Shown here: piece by piece, positions 57,029 to 63,658 of the stretch
Numbering within the stretch: the stretch's first letter is position 1
How the letters are laid out: every line of letters starts with the position of its first letter
Source of the DNA: Candidatus Planktophila sp.
GTDB lineage: Bacteria; Actinomycetota; Actinomycetes; Nanopelagicales; Nanopelagicaceae
Direction: 5' to 3'
Assembly: GCA_030649935.1 (NCBI GenBank)
Contig: JAUSFN010000022.1
Coordinates: forward strand, 1-64,000
Length of the DNA: 64,000 bases
Made by a program: the position numbers and the translations under genes
Notes under the pieces: generated by a model
Told to the model about the DNA's origin: nothing
Database searches by the model: none
What the model saw: only the letters and a program-made list of their open reading frames with translations

Positions 57029-57123
57029 TGCTATCGTTAAGCAACTTCGGCAAAGAAGCGTTTTGTTTAAGCATTGAACTACAAAATAAACCCCGTAGAG
57101 AAATCTGCGGGGTTTATTTTTTT
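57029..57123 (+). ncRNA. Short plus-strand unit 3, complementary to the tRNA-like gene A
   Basis: Extended -10 TGCTATCGT (57029-57037). The predicted RNA begins near 57044 with CTTCGGCAAAGAAGCG, matching the complement of the anticodon arm of the tRNA-like gene at 56870 (one mismatch in 16), and continues to ATTGAACTAC, the complement of its D arm. It ends in the shared terminator (57088-57123, tail TTTATTTTTTT). Predicted length about 80 nt. Confidence 0.55.
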
Positions 57124-57173
57124 CTTTTCTGAGTCAGCACACAAATCATTAACGAAGTAACTATTCTTTAACT

Positions 57174-57417
57174 ATGAAAACAATCGGCTCGATAGCAGCC
57201 TTCGATTGCATCGGCACTGACCTGGGCATACCAGTTCTATCGCCCACACAATCTAGGAATTGCAACAATCGCACTCGCACTCTGTGCGGCCTTAACAATT
57301 CCCCTTTTAGTAATCACCGCCCGAACATCCATACCGACAGCCATCGCCCTTATCCCCTACCAGTTATGGCTAATAACAGCTGCAGGACTTAGTTATTCAT
57401 ATATGAGGCGGAATTAA
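57174..57417 (+). pseudogene. Internally deleted copy of tspO
   Basis: Start and end match the intact tspO at 58343: ATGAAAACAATCGGCTCGAT at the start and TTAGTTATTCATATATGAGG near the end. About 218 bp in the middle (codons ~10-82) are missing, and the junction changes the frame, so no TspO can be made. Sequence before the ATG (CACAAATCATTAACG...TAACTATTCTTTAAC) also matches. It is part of a duplicated block with the preceding terminator unit. Confidence 0.88.
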
Positions 57418-57653
57418 GTACCGCCGCATCAACTCTTCACTTGCCTCAACCTTTTAAATCAAGACAGCTTTAGGCTTTGGTTACACAATAAACCCACTTA
57501 TTCACAGGCCTTGAAGCAATTAACTTTCGCATCAAGATATTCACTTACCTTTCACACGCCTTAATCCCTTAACTCATATCAATGAGCACGCCGCCAGCGT
57601 CTCCCATTGATTTCCCAACTTCCGTAGGGAATAGAGAAAGGGAGTGCAAATGA

Positions 57654-57773
57654 ATGAATCTAACTGATTGTGCGATGTTGATCATTGCGCTAGCCAATCT
57701 CATGCTTCGCGTATGGGAGATGCGAAGGACCCGTCGGAGAAATACCGACGGGCCCGATCAGATTGAGACCTGA
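57654..57773 (+). CDS. 39-residue basic amphipathic peptide, copy 2
   Basis: Counterpart of the peptide at 56587. It shares the N-terminal MNL, CAMLIIALANL, the W-E-M-R turn and RRRNTDGPDQ, and differs mainly at residues 4-5, 17-20, 25-26 and 37-39. Ribosome site GGGAG eight to nine bases upstream. The basic segment overlaps a perfect RNA stem, so part of the conservation may reflect RNA structure rather than protein. Confidence 0.5.
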   Translation: MNLTDCAMLIIALANLMLRVWEMRRTRRRNTDGPDQIET

Positions 57774-57837
57774 GTTCGCATCTGGCAGTTGGGTCGGGCC
57801 TAACAGCCCGGCTCAACTTCACTAATTAAAGCACAAA

Positions 57838-57862
57838 TACTCGTTACTCGGAGTAGTTTCTC
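57838..57862. repeat. Dispersed ACTCGG repeat, copy 3
   Basis: TACTCGTTACTCGGAGTAG followed by TTTCTC, closing copy 2 of the ~370-bp element and lying 52 bp before the -10 of unit 4, like copy 1 before unit 0. Confidence 0.7.
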
Positions 57863-57913
57863 AATTCACACTCTTGCATTTAAATATCGTTATACAAAAG
57901 AAGTTCGAACCAG

Positions 57914-57996
57914 TGTTAATCTTGTAGCAGTCAGGAAGGTGCACCATAGAGTTACAGAAATAAACCCCGTAGAGAAATCTGCGGGGTTTATTTTTT
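57914..57996 (+). ncRNA. Short plus-strand unit 4 with shared terminator
   Basis: Extended -10 TGTTAATCT (57914-57922), then CAGTCAGGAAGGTGCACC and AGAGTTACAGA, then the shared terminator (57962-57996). No adjacent tRNA matches it. Its middle (CAGTCAG-AAGGT...AGAGTTACAGA) is shared with the partial unit at 63932. Predicted transcript about 68 nt. Confidence 0.5.
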
Positions 57997-58008
57997 AGTG
58001 TGCAAATG

Positions 58009-58043
58009 AAAAAGACTCCGCCGACGAAGCGAAGCCTTTTCAC
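58009..58043 (-). terminator. Terminator behind the tRNA-like gene at 58049
   Basis: Minus strand: GTGAAAAGGCTTCGC and GCGGAGTCTTTTTC arms around TTCGTCG, followed by ATTTGC. The stem is long, with small mismatches, and directly follows the tRNA-like 3' end. Confidence 0.6.
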
Positions 58044-58048
58044 ATGCA

Positions 58049-58122
58049 TGGACCTGGTGGGACTCGAACCCACAACCTCCAAATTCGTCGTATCGGCGCT
58101 CTATCCATTGAGCTACAGGACC
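58049..58122 (-). tRNA. Arg-type tRNA-like gene with abnormal anticodon arm (B)
   Basis: Acceptor GGTCCTG/CAGGTCC has a T-T mismatch at the third pair. D arm GCTC-AATGGATA-GAGC, variable AGGTT, T arm GTGGG-TTCGAGT-CCCAC, discriminator A, no CCA. The anticodon arm is again 18 nt (CCGATACGACGAATTTGG). A fold with one bulged T gives a seven-base loop ACGACGA with C33; an eight-base loop would be ACGACGAA, containing GACG. The body is of the Arg(ACG) type. A complement of its 5' half follows in the unit at 58191. Confidence 0.62.
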
Positions 58123-58190
58123 ACCCTCGGAACATAGAGGTATACCCAGACATCTAAAGTATCTTTGCAACCCTGTTGTGGATGACGACG

Positions 58191-58273
58191 TGCTAGTCTT
58201 TGCAAGTCGTATTGGTGCACAATTGAGTTACAGATGTAAACCCCGTAGAGAAATCTGCGGGGTTTATTTTTTT
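58191..58273 (+). ncRNA. Short plus-strand unit 2, complementary to the tRNA-like gene B
   Basis: Extended -10 TGCTAGTCT (58191-58199). The predicted RNA begins at the homology: GTCGTATTGGTGCACA then ATTGAGTTACAG. These complement the anticodon loop (ATACGAC, 7 bp perfect) and the D arm of the tRNA-like gene at 58049. Its three substitutions from perfect antisense are C to T and keep G-U pairing, and a few bases of the D loop are missing. It ends in the shared terminator (58238-58273). Length about 68 nt. Confidence 0.58.
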
Positions 58274-58342
58274 GCAGAGTAGTTCTGCCTCTCTTAACTC
58301 CCCCAGCTCACAAATCACCAACACGGTAACTACTCTTTAACC

Positions 58343-58804
58343 ATGAAAACAGCCGGCTCGATAATCGCCATCGCACTGGTATTCATCTACGCCATTGGCT
58401 CTGGTATCTGGGTTAACACAGGTGATAACTGGTATCGCACCCTCAACGCCCCATCATGGCAGCCACCTGATTTTGTATTCGGAATCATCTGGCCATATAA
58501 CTTCATCGTCCTTGCAATAGCTGCCGTTATCGTTGCCAATAGATCCTCTGATTCCACCACATTAATATTTCTATCCATCATGGCCCTATCGATTGCAGCG
58601 GCACTGACCTGGGCCTATCAGTTCTATCGCCCACACAATCTAGGCATTGCAACAATCGCACTCGCACTCTGCGCGGCCCTAACTATTCCCCTACTAGTAG
58701 TCACCGCTCGCACATCCATACCCGCAGCCATCGCCCTTACCCCCTACCAGTTATGGCTAATTACGGCTGCAGCACTTAGTTATTCATACATGCGGGGAAA
58801 TTAG
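58343..58804 (+). CDS. tspO: TspO/MBR-family membrane protein
   Basis: A 153-residue protein with five membrane helices, the plan of the tryptophan-rich sensory/translocator family. Conserved parts are APSWQPPDFVFGIIWPYNF in the first loop and second helix, and TPYQLWLITAAALSYSY in the last helix. Family members bind porphyrins or sterols and respond to light or oxygen stress in some bacteria. A deleted copy lies at 57174. It is preceded by the plus-strand terminator of unit 2, so it needs its own promoter. Confidence 0.85.
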   Translation: MKTAGSIIAIALVFIYAIGSGIWVNTGDNWYRTLNAPSWQPPDFVFGIIWPYNFIVLAIAAVIVANRSSDSTTLIFLSIMALSIAAALTWAYQFYRPHNLGIATIALALCAALTIPLLVVTARTSIPAAIALTPYQLWLITAAALSYSYMRGN

Positions 58805-58899
58805 GTAGGTAGGGAATTAAATCTCAAGTCCTCTCCATACCAAATCTAATGACGCCTAATATAATTCCACCAATCAGTGAGCAAAAGCGAATTCAATGC

Positions 58900-59580
58900 T
58901 CATATTTTTGAAAAAATTGCGTTCCAAATTTCAAGCACATACCAGTCTCTTTTTGATTTCAACATTACTGACCGACCTCGCGAGTATATCTTGTAGTTCA
59001 ACGAAGGCTTTTGGGTTATGCCGAGTTTTCTTGCAATAACTCGGAGCTCAGCAATTGAAAAAGACCTGAATCCTTTCCGGATCTGCTCAAGCCTAATTCC
59101 AGCAGGGGGCTCCGAGAATATCTTCCATTTTTCCAAATAATCCTCTAACGAAGAGGTTGTGTTTGTCTTCCGATTGCGAATATGTATCACTTCGGTAGGC
59201 ACAATCCAACATTTACCTGTAAAAGTGTGAACACCAATGAGAAAGTCGCTCTCATCAGGAGTGAGCACCGTCTCTCTTGAGCTAGCGGAGCGGCTAATTT
59301 GCTCGCCAGACCTTCCTCCAGATGTGCAACTTATATTTTTTCCATCTCCCGTCTGTTTAATTTCAATACGGAAAAGTTCACCTTTAGCGTCAAGCACAGC
59401 GTCATACTTGGAATCACGCCATGCCTTAAAAAATAGGTTATACCCACAAGCCAGCGCTCGGCCAATAACGATGGATTCACCTGCATAACCCAAAATGCTA
59501 CGGACTAATCCCTCAGGTAATTTTGCAAGGTTACGAGTTTGTGCCCATCCTTCTAGCGCTGGTGCCTTTGATTTGACCAC
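58900..59580 (-). CDS. PD-(D/E)XK restriction endonuclease-like protein
   Basis: A 226-residue protein. A likely nuclease core spans residues 35-160: Glu in YAGESIVIGRALACGYNLFF, Asp in RDSKYDAVLD, and the E-x-K pair in FRIEIKQTGDG. A glycine/serine stretch (SGGRSGEQISRSASSRETVL) and a strand YLIGVHT-like (DFLIGVHTFTGKCWIVP) follow, as in several type II endonucleases. Start is GTG at 59580. It is divergent from the Mrr-N-like gene and 0.4 kb from a C5 methyltransferase, so it may be that system's endonuclease. The recognition site is unknown. Confidence 0.65.
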   Translation of the reverse strand: MVKSKAPALEGWAQTRNLAKLPEGLVRSILGYAGESIVIGRALACGYNLFFKAWRDSKYDAVLDAKGELFRIEIKQTGDGKNISCTSGGRSGEQISRSASSRETVLTPDESDFLIGVHTFTGKCWIVPTEVIHIRNRKTNTTSSLEDYLEKWKIFSEPPAGIRLEQIRKGFRSFSIAELRVIARKLGITQKPSLNYKIYSRGRSVMLKSKRDWYVLEIWNAIFSKI

Positions 59581-59662
59581 TTCGAAATCATCCTAGTTCA
59601 AAACATTCCCGTCAAGCTGTTATAAGCCGCTACGAAGCATAGCCACAGTGTAGATTTTCCCC

Positions 59663-59929
59663 ATGAGCGATTCAAAATTACCTTCAGTTGGCAGCCTGAA
59701 ATCTGCAATGGTGAAAGTTTTGGGATTGAATGGAGGTCAAGGATCGAATTCTGAAATCCTTGAATGGGTATCGCAAGAATTAGAGCTAGACCCCAAAACC
59801 TTGGCGGTCATGCGCTCTGGGAATCGAACTGAAGTTGCATACAGACTCGCATGGGCGCGAACACAGGCTCGCAAAGAAGGGCTCATCTTGCGTTCGGGTC
59901 CTTCAAAATGGTCATTGCGGACTAAGTAA
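59663..59929 (+). CDS. Small winged-helix protein (Mrr N-terminal-like)
   Basis: Eighty-eight residues forming a single predicted winged helix: MVKVLGLNGGQGSNSEILEWVSQELEL, then YRLAWARTQARKEGLILRSGPSKWSL. This matches the N-terminal DNA-binding domain of Mrr-type restriction proteins, present alone without a nuclease. Such small proteins accompany restriction-modification genes and may act as controller or specificity partner. It is 75 bases before the methyltransferase gene on the same strand. Confidence 0.72.
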   Translation: MSDSKLPSVGSLKSAMVKVLGLNGGQGSNSEILEWVSQELELDPKTLAVMRSGNRTEVAYRLAWARTQARKEGLILRSGPSKWSLRTK

Positions 59930-60004
59930 CGTAATGCATTAACAGCTTTATGTCAGTCCCAAAAGGTAAACTCTAATTACATCAATGAATTGAAATGAGG
60001 AGAA

Positions 60005-61093
60005 GTGGATTTTGTTTTAGGAGAGCTTTTTTCTGGCCCGGGTGGAATGGCTCTGGGGGCCCTCTCTGCAGAAATTCAAAAGGGGAAGTCGAAATTTCGC
60101 ATCGTGCATGGATGGGCAAATGATTACGACGAAGATACCTGCAAAACCTATGCTTATAACATCACTCCTAACAATGAAAATACAGTAATTCATGGAGATG
60201 TGAAGCAACTTAGGATGAAAGATCTGAAAGAGATTGATGCCTTTGCTTATGGCTTCCCTTGTAATGATTTTTCTATTGTTGGAAAGAAAAAGGGTTTTGG
60301 CGGTGATTTTGGACCGCTTTACATGTACGGAATTAAAGTGCTTAATAAATTTAGACCAAAGTTCTTTGTAGCCGAAAATGTAGGTGGAATAACTTCGAAT
60401 AATGATGGATTGGCATTTCGGAAGATTTTAGATGATCTATCCAATGCGGGAAATGGTTACGTAGTAACCGCCCACTTGTATAAAGCAGAACAATACGGCG
60501 TCCCACAGACACGACATCGCGTAGTGATTGTCGGTATCGACAAAACTTTAGGACTTGAGTTCAAAGTGCCCTCACCTACTACGCCTAAGACGCCAATGTC
60601 AGTAAGTCAAGCTTTTAAAGGTATTCCAAAAGACGCTGCAAATAATGAATTTACAAAACAATCTGCCATAGTAGTTGAACGTTTAGAATTAATTGCACCC
60701 GGTGAGAATATATGGCAAACAAGCCTTCCAAAGCATCTTCAACTCGACGTTAAGGGGGCAAAGTTAAGTCAGATTTACAAGCGCTTGCACCCAGATAAAC
60801 CTTCTTATACCATCACTGGAAGCGGTGGTGGTGGAACGCATGGATATCATTGGAAGTATCCAAGAGCTCTAACCAATCGAGAAAGGGCGCGAATTCAAAC
60901 CTTTCCAGATGACTTCATTTTCCAGGGATCAAAAGAAAGCGTCAGGAAGCAGATAGGTATGGCAGTACCAGTGGAACTTTCACGAATCATTTTCGAGGCC
61001 ATTTTGAAAACTTTTGCAGAGGTTCCTTATGATTTTGTTCCAAATTCCATAAATAATGAAGGAATCCGTTTATTTAACCCTCGAAAAGATTAA
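60005..61093 (+). CDS. DNA (cytosine-5) methyltransferase
   Basis: A 362-residue type II C5 methyltransferase. Motif I is LFSGPGGMALGAL, motif IV with the catalytic cysteine is GFPCNDFSIVGKKKGF near residue 84, motif VI is FFVAENVGGI, motif VIII is QTRHRVVIVGI, and motif X is RKQIGMAVPVELS. The target-recognition region lies at about 190-290 (PSYTITGSGGGGTHGYHWKYP region after it). Start is GTG at 60005 behind GAGGAG. It is followed 9 bases later by a probable endonuclease gene. Confidence 0.94.
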   Translation: MDFVLGELFSGPGGMALGALSAEIQKGKSKFRIVHGWANDYDEDTCKTYAYNITPNNENTVIHGDVKQLRMKDLKEIDAFAYGFPCNDFSIVGKKKGFGGDFGPLYMYGIKVLNKFRPKFFVAENVGGITSNNDGLAFRKILDDLSNAGNGYVVTAHLYKAEQYGVPQTRHRVVIVGIDKTLGLEFKVPSPTTPKTPMSVSQAFKGIPKDAANNEFTKQSAIVVERLELIAPGENIWQTSLPKHLQLDVKGAKLSQIYKRLHPDKPSYTITGSGGGGTHGYHWKYPRALTNRERARIQTFPDDFIFQGSKESVRKQIGMAVPVELSRIIFEAILKTFAEVPYDFVPNSINNEGIRLFNPRKD

Positions 61094-61102
61094 TTTGGAA
61101 TC

Positions 61103-62113
61103 ATGACAAAAGCCACAACTAGAAAACGTAGTGATACCCCATTAGCCACTTATGAGGATCATTTATTAAAACAAGTTTCAGATGCTCTAAGTGAGAATAA
61201 ATCAGTCGCCGAAAGAATAATTTCTGCTGCTATCCAGGGGAGGGAGACCAAAAATAGCGTCGATGCAATCGAAAACTGGATTTCGAATCAGCTTATCCCT
61301 AATACTGTGGTCATTGATAGGGACGGCTATACAGAAATGTGTATCGATGCTTTAAAAACAACAAGTACCCAAGTTTTGACTGATTTTGGCACTTCGCGTC
61401 AAAGAGACTTTGGCCAAGCGTGGTCTGACATGATTCGTGGATATCTTGGGGAATTTGCCGTTACTAAATTCCTCGAGCAAAATTTTGCTCTTCAAACAAA
61501 ATTAGCACACCAACGCGGGATCGCAGAAACATTTTATGATAGTGATATCTCTGAAGTCCTAATGGTTGGACTTTGGAGGAAGCCTAAAATAAATGTCGGA
61601 ATTAAAACAACTAAATATAACGGACTATGGCTTGATATTGCGAAGGAACAATTTGCAAAATCACATCTCCATGTGCAAGTGAAAATTGGTGGCGGTTCAA
61701 CTCACCTATTTTCTTTTTTCAAAGAACTCAGTGTCTTTAAAGATAAGATTCTTAAAGTCGGCTTGGAAGGCAATTTCCTTACCCCAGATGAATCCGAGCA
61801 AATTTTGAATGACATCCCCGACTTTAAACCGATCTCCGCTTATATTGCTGGATTTGCTTTGCGAGACTTCGATTACCTTCCCCTGGATTACGACGGACAT
61901 ATGGCAAAAATTCATTTTACGATTCATACATACAAGGGACTACTCCCCAGAAACTACAGAGAACAAATTAAAGAACGAGAAGGGGTTTCTGCCAAGGGAA
62001 ATGTTAAGTTTGAATCTATAAATGAATTTTCTTCAACGGATAGATTCTTATTCAACACCGGTTCCATTATGAAAACTAAGTCTGAATGGCAGGCCATAGT
62101 CAACCAACTCTAG
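61103..62113 (+). CDS. Probable type II restriction endonuclease
   Basis: A 336-residue protein directly behind the C5 methyltransferase (9-base gap), the usual place of the cognate endonuclease. A candidate nuclease site has Glu in GYLGEFAVTKFLEQN (about residue 117) and NVGIKTTKYNGLWLDI with a lysine after a strand (about 173-190), compatible with a variant PD-(D/E)XK core. The C-terminal part (FKPISAYIAGFALRDFDYLPLDYDG) is not recognised. Assignment rests mainly on context. Confidence 0.65.
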   Translation: MTKATTRKRSDTPLATYEDHLLKQVSDALSENKSVAERIISAAIQGRETKNSVDAIENWISNQLIPNTVVIDRDGYTEMCIDALKTTSTQVLTDFGTSRQRDFGQAWSDMIRGYLGEFAVTKFLEQNFALQTKLAHQRGIAETFYDSDISEVLMVGLWRKPKINVGIKTTKYNGLWLDIAKEQFAKSHLHVQVKIGGGSTHLFSFFKELSVFKDKILKVGLEGNFLTPDESEQILNDIPDFKPISAYIAGFALRDFDYLPLDYDGHMAKIHFTIHTYKGLLPRNYREQIKEREGVSAKGNVKFESINEFSSTDRFLFNTGSIMKTKSEWQAIVNQL

Positions 62114-62123
62114 AGTTTTAAAA

Positions 62124-62288
62124 TCAAACTTTAATCCTCCCACCACAATCCCCCAGATCTTTCTCTTCATTCAGCACCTTTGCAATGTCCAGAGTCTATG
62201 CGCGCTGTTCCTCTTCGCTGAGTTCAAAGAAGTTAACTGGGATCTTCAAGAAGTGTTTGCGTAGTTGTTTCTATTCAGGTGTATCCAT
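62124..62288 (-). pseudogene. Remnant of a small gene with two in-frame TAG codons
   Basis: Reading the minus strand from ATG 62288: MDTPE, TAG, KQLRKHFLKIPVNFFELSEE and EQRA, TAG, TLDIAKVLNEEKDLGDCGG. Composition, helical pattern and a continuous frame strongly suggest a former protein of about 54 residues disabled by two stops. No family is recognised with confidence. It lies behind the convergent endonuclease gene. Confidence 0.6.
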
Positions 62289-62449
62289 AATCAATCATTC
62301 TCATTTTCCCAGTGCTTAGTGCGCCTGGGCGGCTCTTCCTGTAAGACCACCGTGAACGAAGTTACGGTTGGTAGGTAATCTGCTACGGGTCAGATGATTA
62401 CCTTCTTGAGCTATTTGAAAGATAGCAGGTGGCACTGACATTTCTGGTG

Positions 62450-62463
62450 ACTCTGGGTAGTCG
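62450..62463. repeat. 14-bp repeat ACTCTGGGTAGTCG, left copy
   Basis: Identical to 63397-63410, with weaker similarity extending about 10 bp each side. The two copies bracket the NYN-domain gene. The core resembles the ACTCGG repeats of the tRNA-like cluster. The rest of 62289-62528 shows no gene. Confidence 0.45.
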
Positions 62464-62528
62464 ATGCATTGAAAGCAATCAGAGTAATTATTAATGTCTG
62501 AGGCGGCAGATACAGTTACACCGTCATG

Positions 62529-62563
62529 ACCCGTCCACGCAGCGAAAGCGGTGGGCGGGTTTT
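62529..62563 (+). terminator. Rho-independent terminator
   Basis: Arms ACCCGTCCACGC and GGTGGGCGGGT enclose AGCGAAAGC and are followed by TTTTC. The structure is strong. It may end transcripts from the restriction island and insulate the NYN gene. Confidence 0.7.
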
Positions 62564-62621
62564 CACTCTACGAACTGTGGATAGCCAGTCATCGCTCTAA
62601 AATCACTATAAGTTCATCGCT

Positions 62622-63266
62622 ATGCCCAAGCCAACTGTCATTGTCTATGTCGATGGATTTAACTTATATCGCTGGGCGCTTGTCGGGACGCCATATAAGT
62701 GGCTTGATTTAGAAGCGCTCTTCTCGCACACCCTCCAAGAATTTGAAGTAATACAAATCAAGTATTTTACTGCTCGTATCCAGCCGAAGCCACATGAAAA
62801 ATCACAACACATTCGACAGAATATTTAATTACGTGCTCTTCAAACAAATCCGATAATCGAAATCGAATACGGGAAGTTTAGCAGCGAAACGAAATCCTTA
62901 CCCAAATCCCCCTGGCAATATGACGAAGAAGGAATCCCACTTCAGGCGAAAGTTAAAGTGCATCAAGAAAAAGGGTCTGATGTAAACCTAGCAACTAATT
63001 TAGTTTTTGACGTGCTAAAGAAGCGGGCCGAGGCGTTTATTGTCGTCACAAATGATTCAGATCAAGTCGGTCCATTAAGGAAACTAAAGAATGAGAACGA
63101 AGGACTTATTGGCCTAATTTTGACATCGAAGGAGGCTGCGGTTGAACTCATGAGTATCGGTTTACCAATCATCCGCCAAATTCGTGAGGGCATACTTTCA
63201 ATTTCTCAATTACCAGACGAGTTATCTGATGCTGTCGGAAGAATCCGTAAACCAAGTTCTTGGTAA
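62622..63266 (+). pseudogene. NYN-domain (LabA/DUF88-like) protein interrupted by an in-frame TAA
   Basis: A PIN-like NYN nuclease fold. The first part has VIVYVDGFNLYRWAL with the first catalytic aspartate. The last part has GSDVNLATNLVFDVLKK and FIVVTNDSDQVGPLRKL with two further acidic sites. After codon 68 a TAA at 62826-62828 interrupts the frame, which then continues without shift (LRALQTNPIIEIEYGKF) to a normal end. The intact length would be 214 codons. A Tyr codon changed to TAA would explain it, as LRAL usually follows an aromatic residue in such proteins. The truncated product would lack most of the active site. A read error is possible. Confidence 0.75.
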
Positions 63267-63272
63267 AAGACA

Positions 63273-63298
63273 GAGAGCCCGGCTTTCGCTGGGCTCTC
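63273..63298 (+). terminator. Hairpin terminator behind the NYN gene
   Basis: GAGAGCCC-GGCTTTCGCT-GGGCTCTC forms a strong stem 6 bases after the stop codon. There is no long T-run, so termination strength is uncertain. Confidence 0.6.
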
Positions 63299-63396
63299 GT
63301 ACTCAGCCATCGAAATGACTGAGGATGTATTCAAATCATAGCCGAAATGACGATAGATTGAAAACACTTGGGGATTTCTCTTGAATATTTCCGCTC

Positions 63397-63410
63397 ACTC
63401 TGGGTAGTCG
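63397..63410. repeat. 14-bp repeat ACTCTGGGTAGTCG, right copy
   Basis: Second copy of the sequence at 62450, 130 bp behind the NYN gene stop. It could mark the border of an inserted segment of about 950 bp. Confidence 0.45.
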
Positions 63411-63439
63411 CATTCTTTTGTCAGCGGTACCTGCTACCT

Positions 63440-63640
63440 TTTTACTTGCCGCACATTAGGTGCGGAGAAAACTGTCCGAGGTTTAGGCCTCGCAGAAGAA
63501 GGTTTTGGAGCGTTAAGCCCTTCGGCTTGCTCCACGCCAACCGGGCAACCGCACCGGTGGAACCGATGGATGACAGGCTGTAAGCCTTGCATGTGAGGTG
63601 TTACGGAATGCGGATTCGAACCAGAATCGAATCCCTACTT
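63440..63640 (+). ncRNA. Possible structured RNA upstream of a 53-residue protein
   Basis: A GC-rich run of consecutive stems: CCGCAC-ATTAG-GTGCGG, CGAGG-TTTAGG-CCTCG, the nested GGAGCGTTAAGCCCTTCGGC-TTGCTCC, then CCGG...CCGG segments and GATTCG-AACCAGAAT-CGAATC. It ends about 20 bases before the ribosome site of the next gene. No known riboswitch or RNA family was recognised. Orientation is inferred from the downstream gene; the stems would also form on the other strand. Confidence 0.4.
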
Positions 63641-63658
63641 TATAAAGGGAGAATCACA

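Larger units (their letters stand above)
57498..57862. repeat. ~370-bp element, copy 2
   Basis: Counterpart of 56431-56800. The first stem is extended to CCCGTCGG/CCGACGGG. The second reads GTTGGGTCGGGC/GCCCGGCTCAAC, where the 3' arm has A-to-G and T-to-C changes that keep pairing. The 39-codon frame is kept. The 57418-57497 stretch before it shows no gene. Confidence 0.8.

Noticed and set aside
55943-57862. Regularly recurring short repeats suggesting a CRISPR array
   Set aside because: Only three near-identical copies, spaced 0.8-1.1 kb apart, with no short unique spacers and no cas genes.
57988-58170. A 60-codon frame across the tRNA-like gene at 58049 (minus strand)
   Set aside because: It is the familiar spurious translation of an Arg tRNA (VAQWIERR), not a protein gene.
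62450-63410. Insertion sequence around the NYN gene
   Set aside because: No transposase and no terminal inverted repeats; only a short direct repeat brackets the segment.
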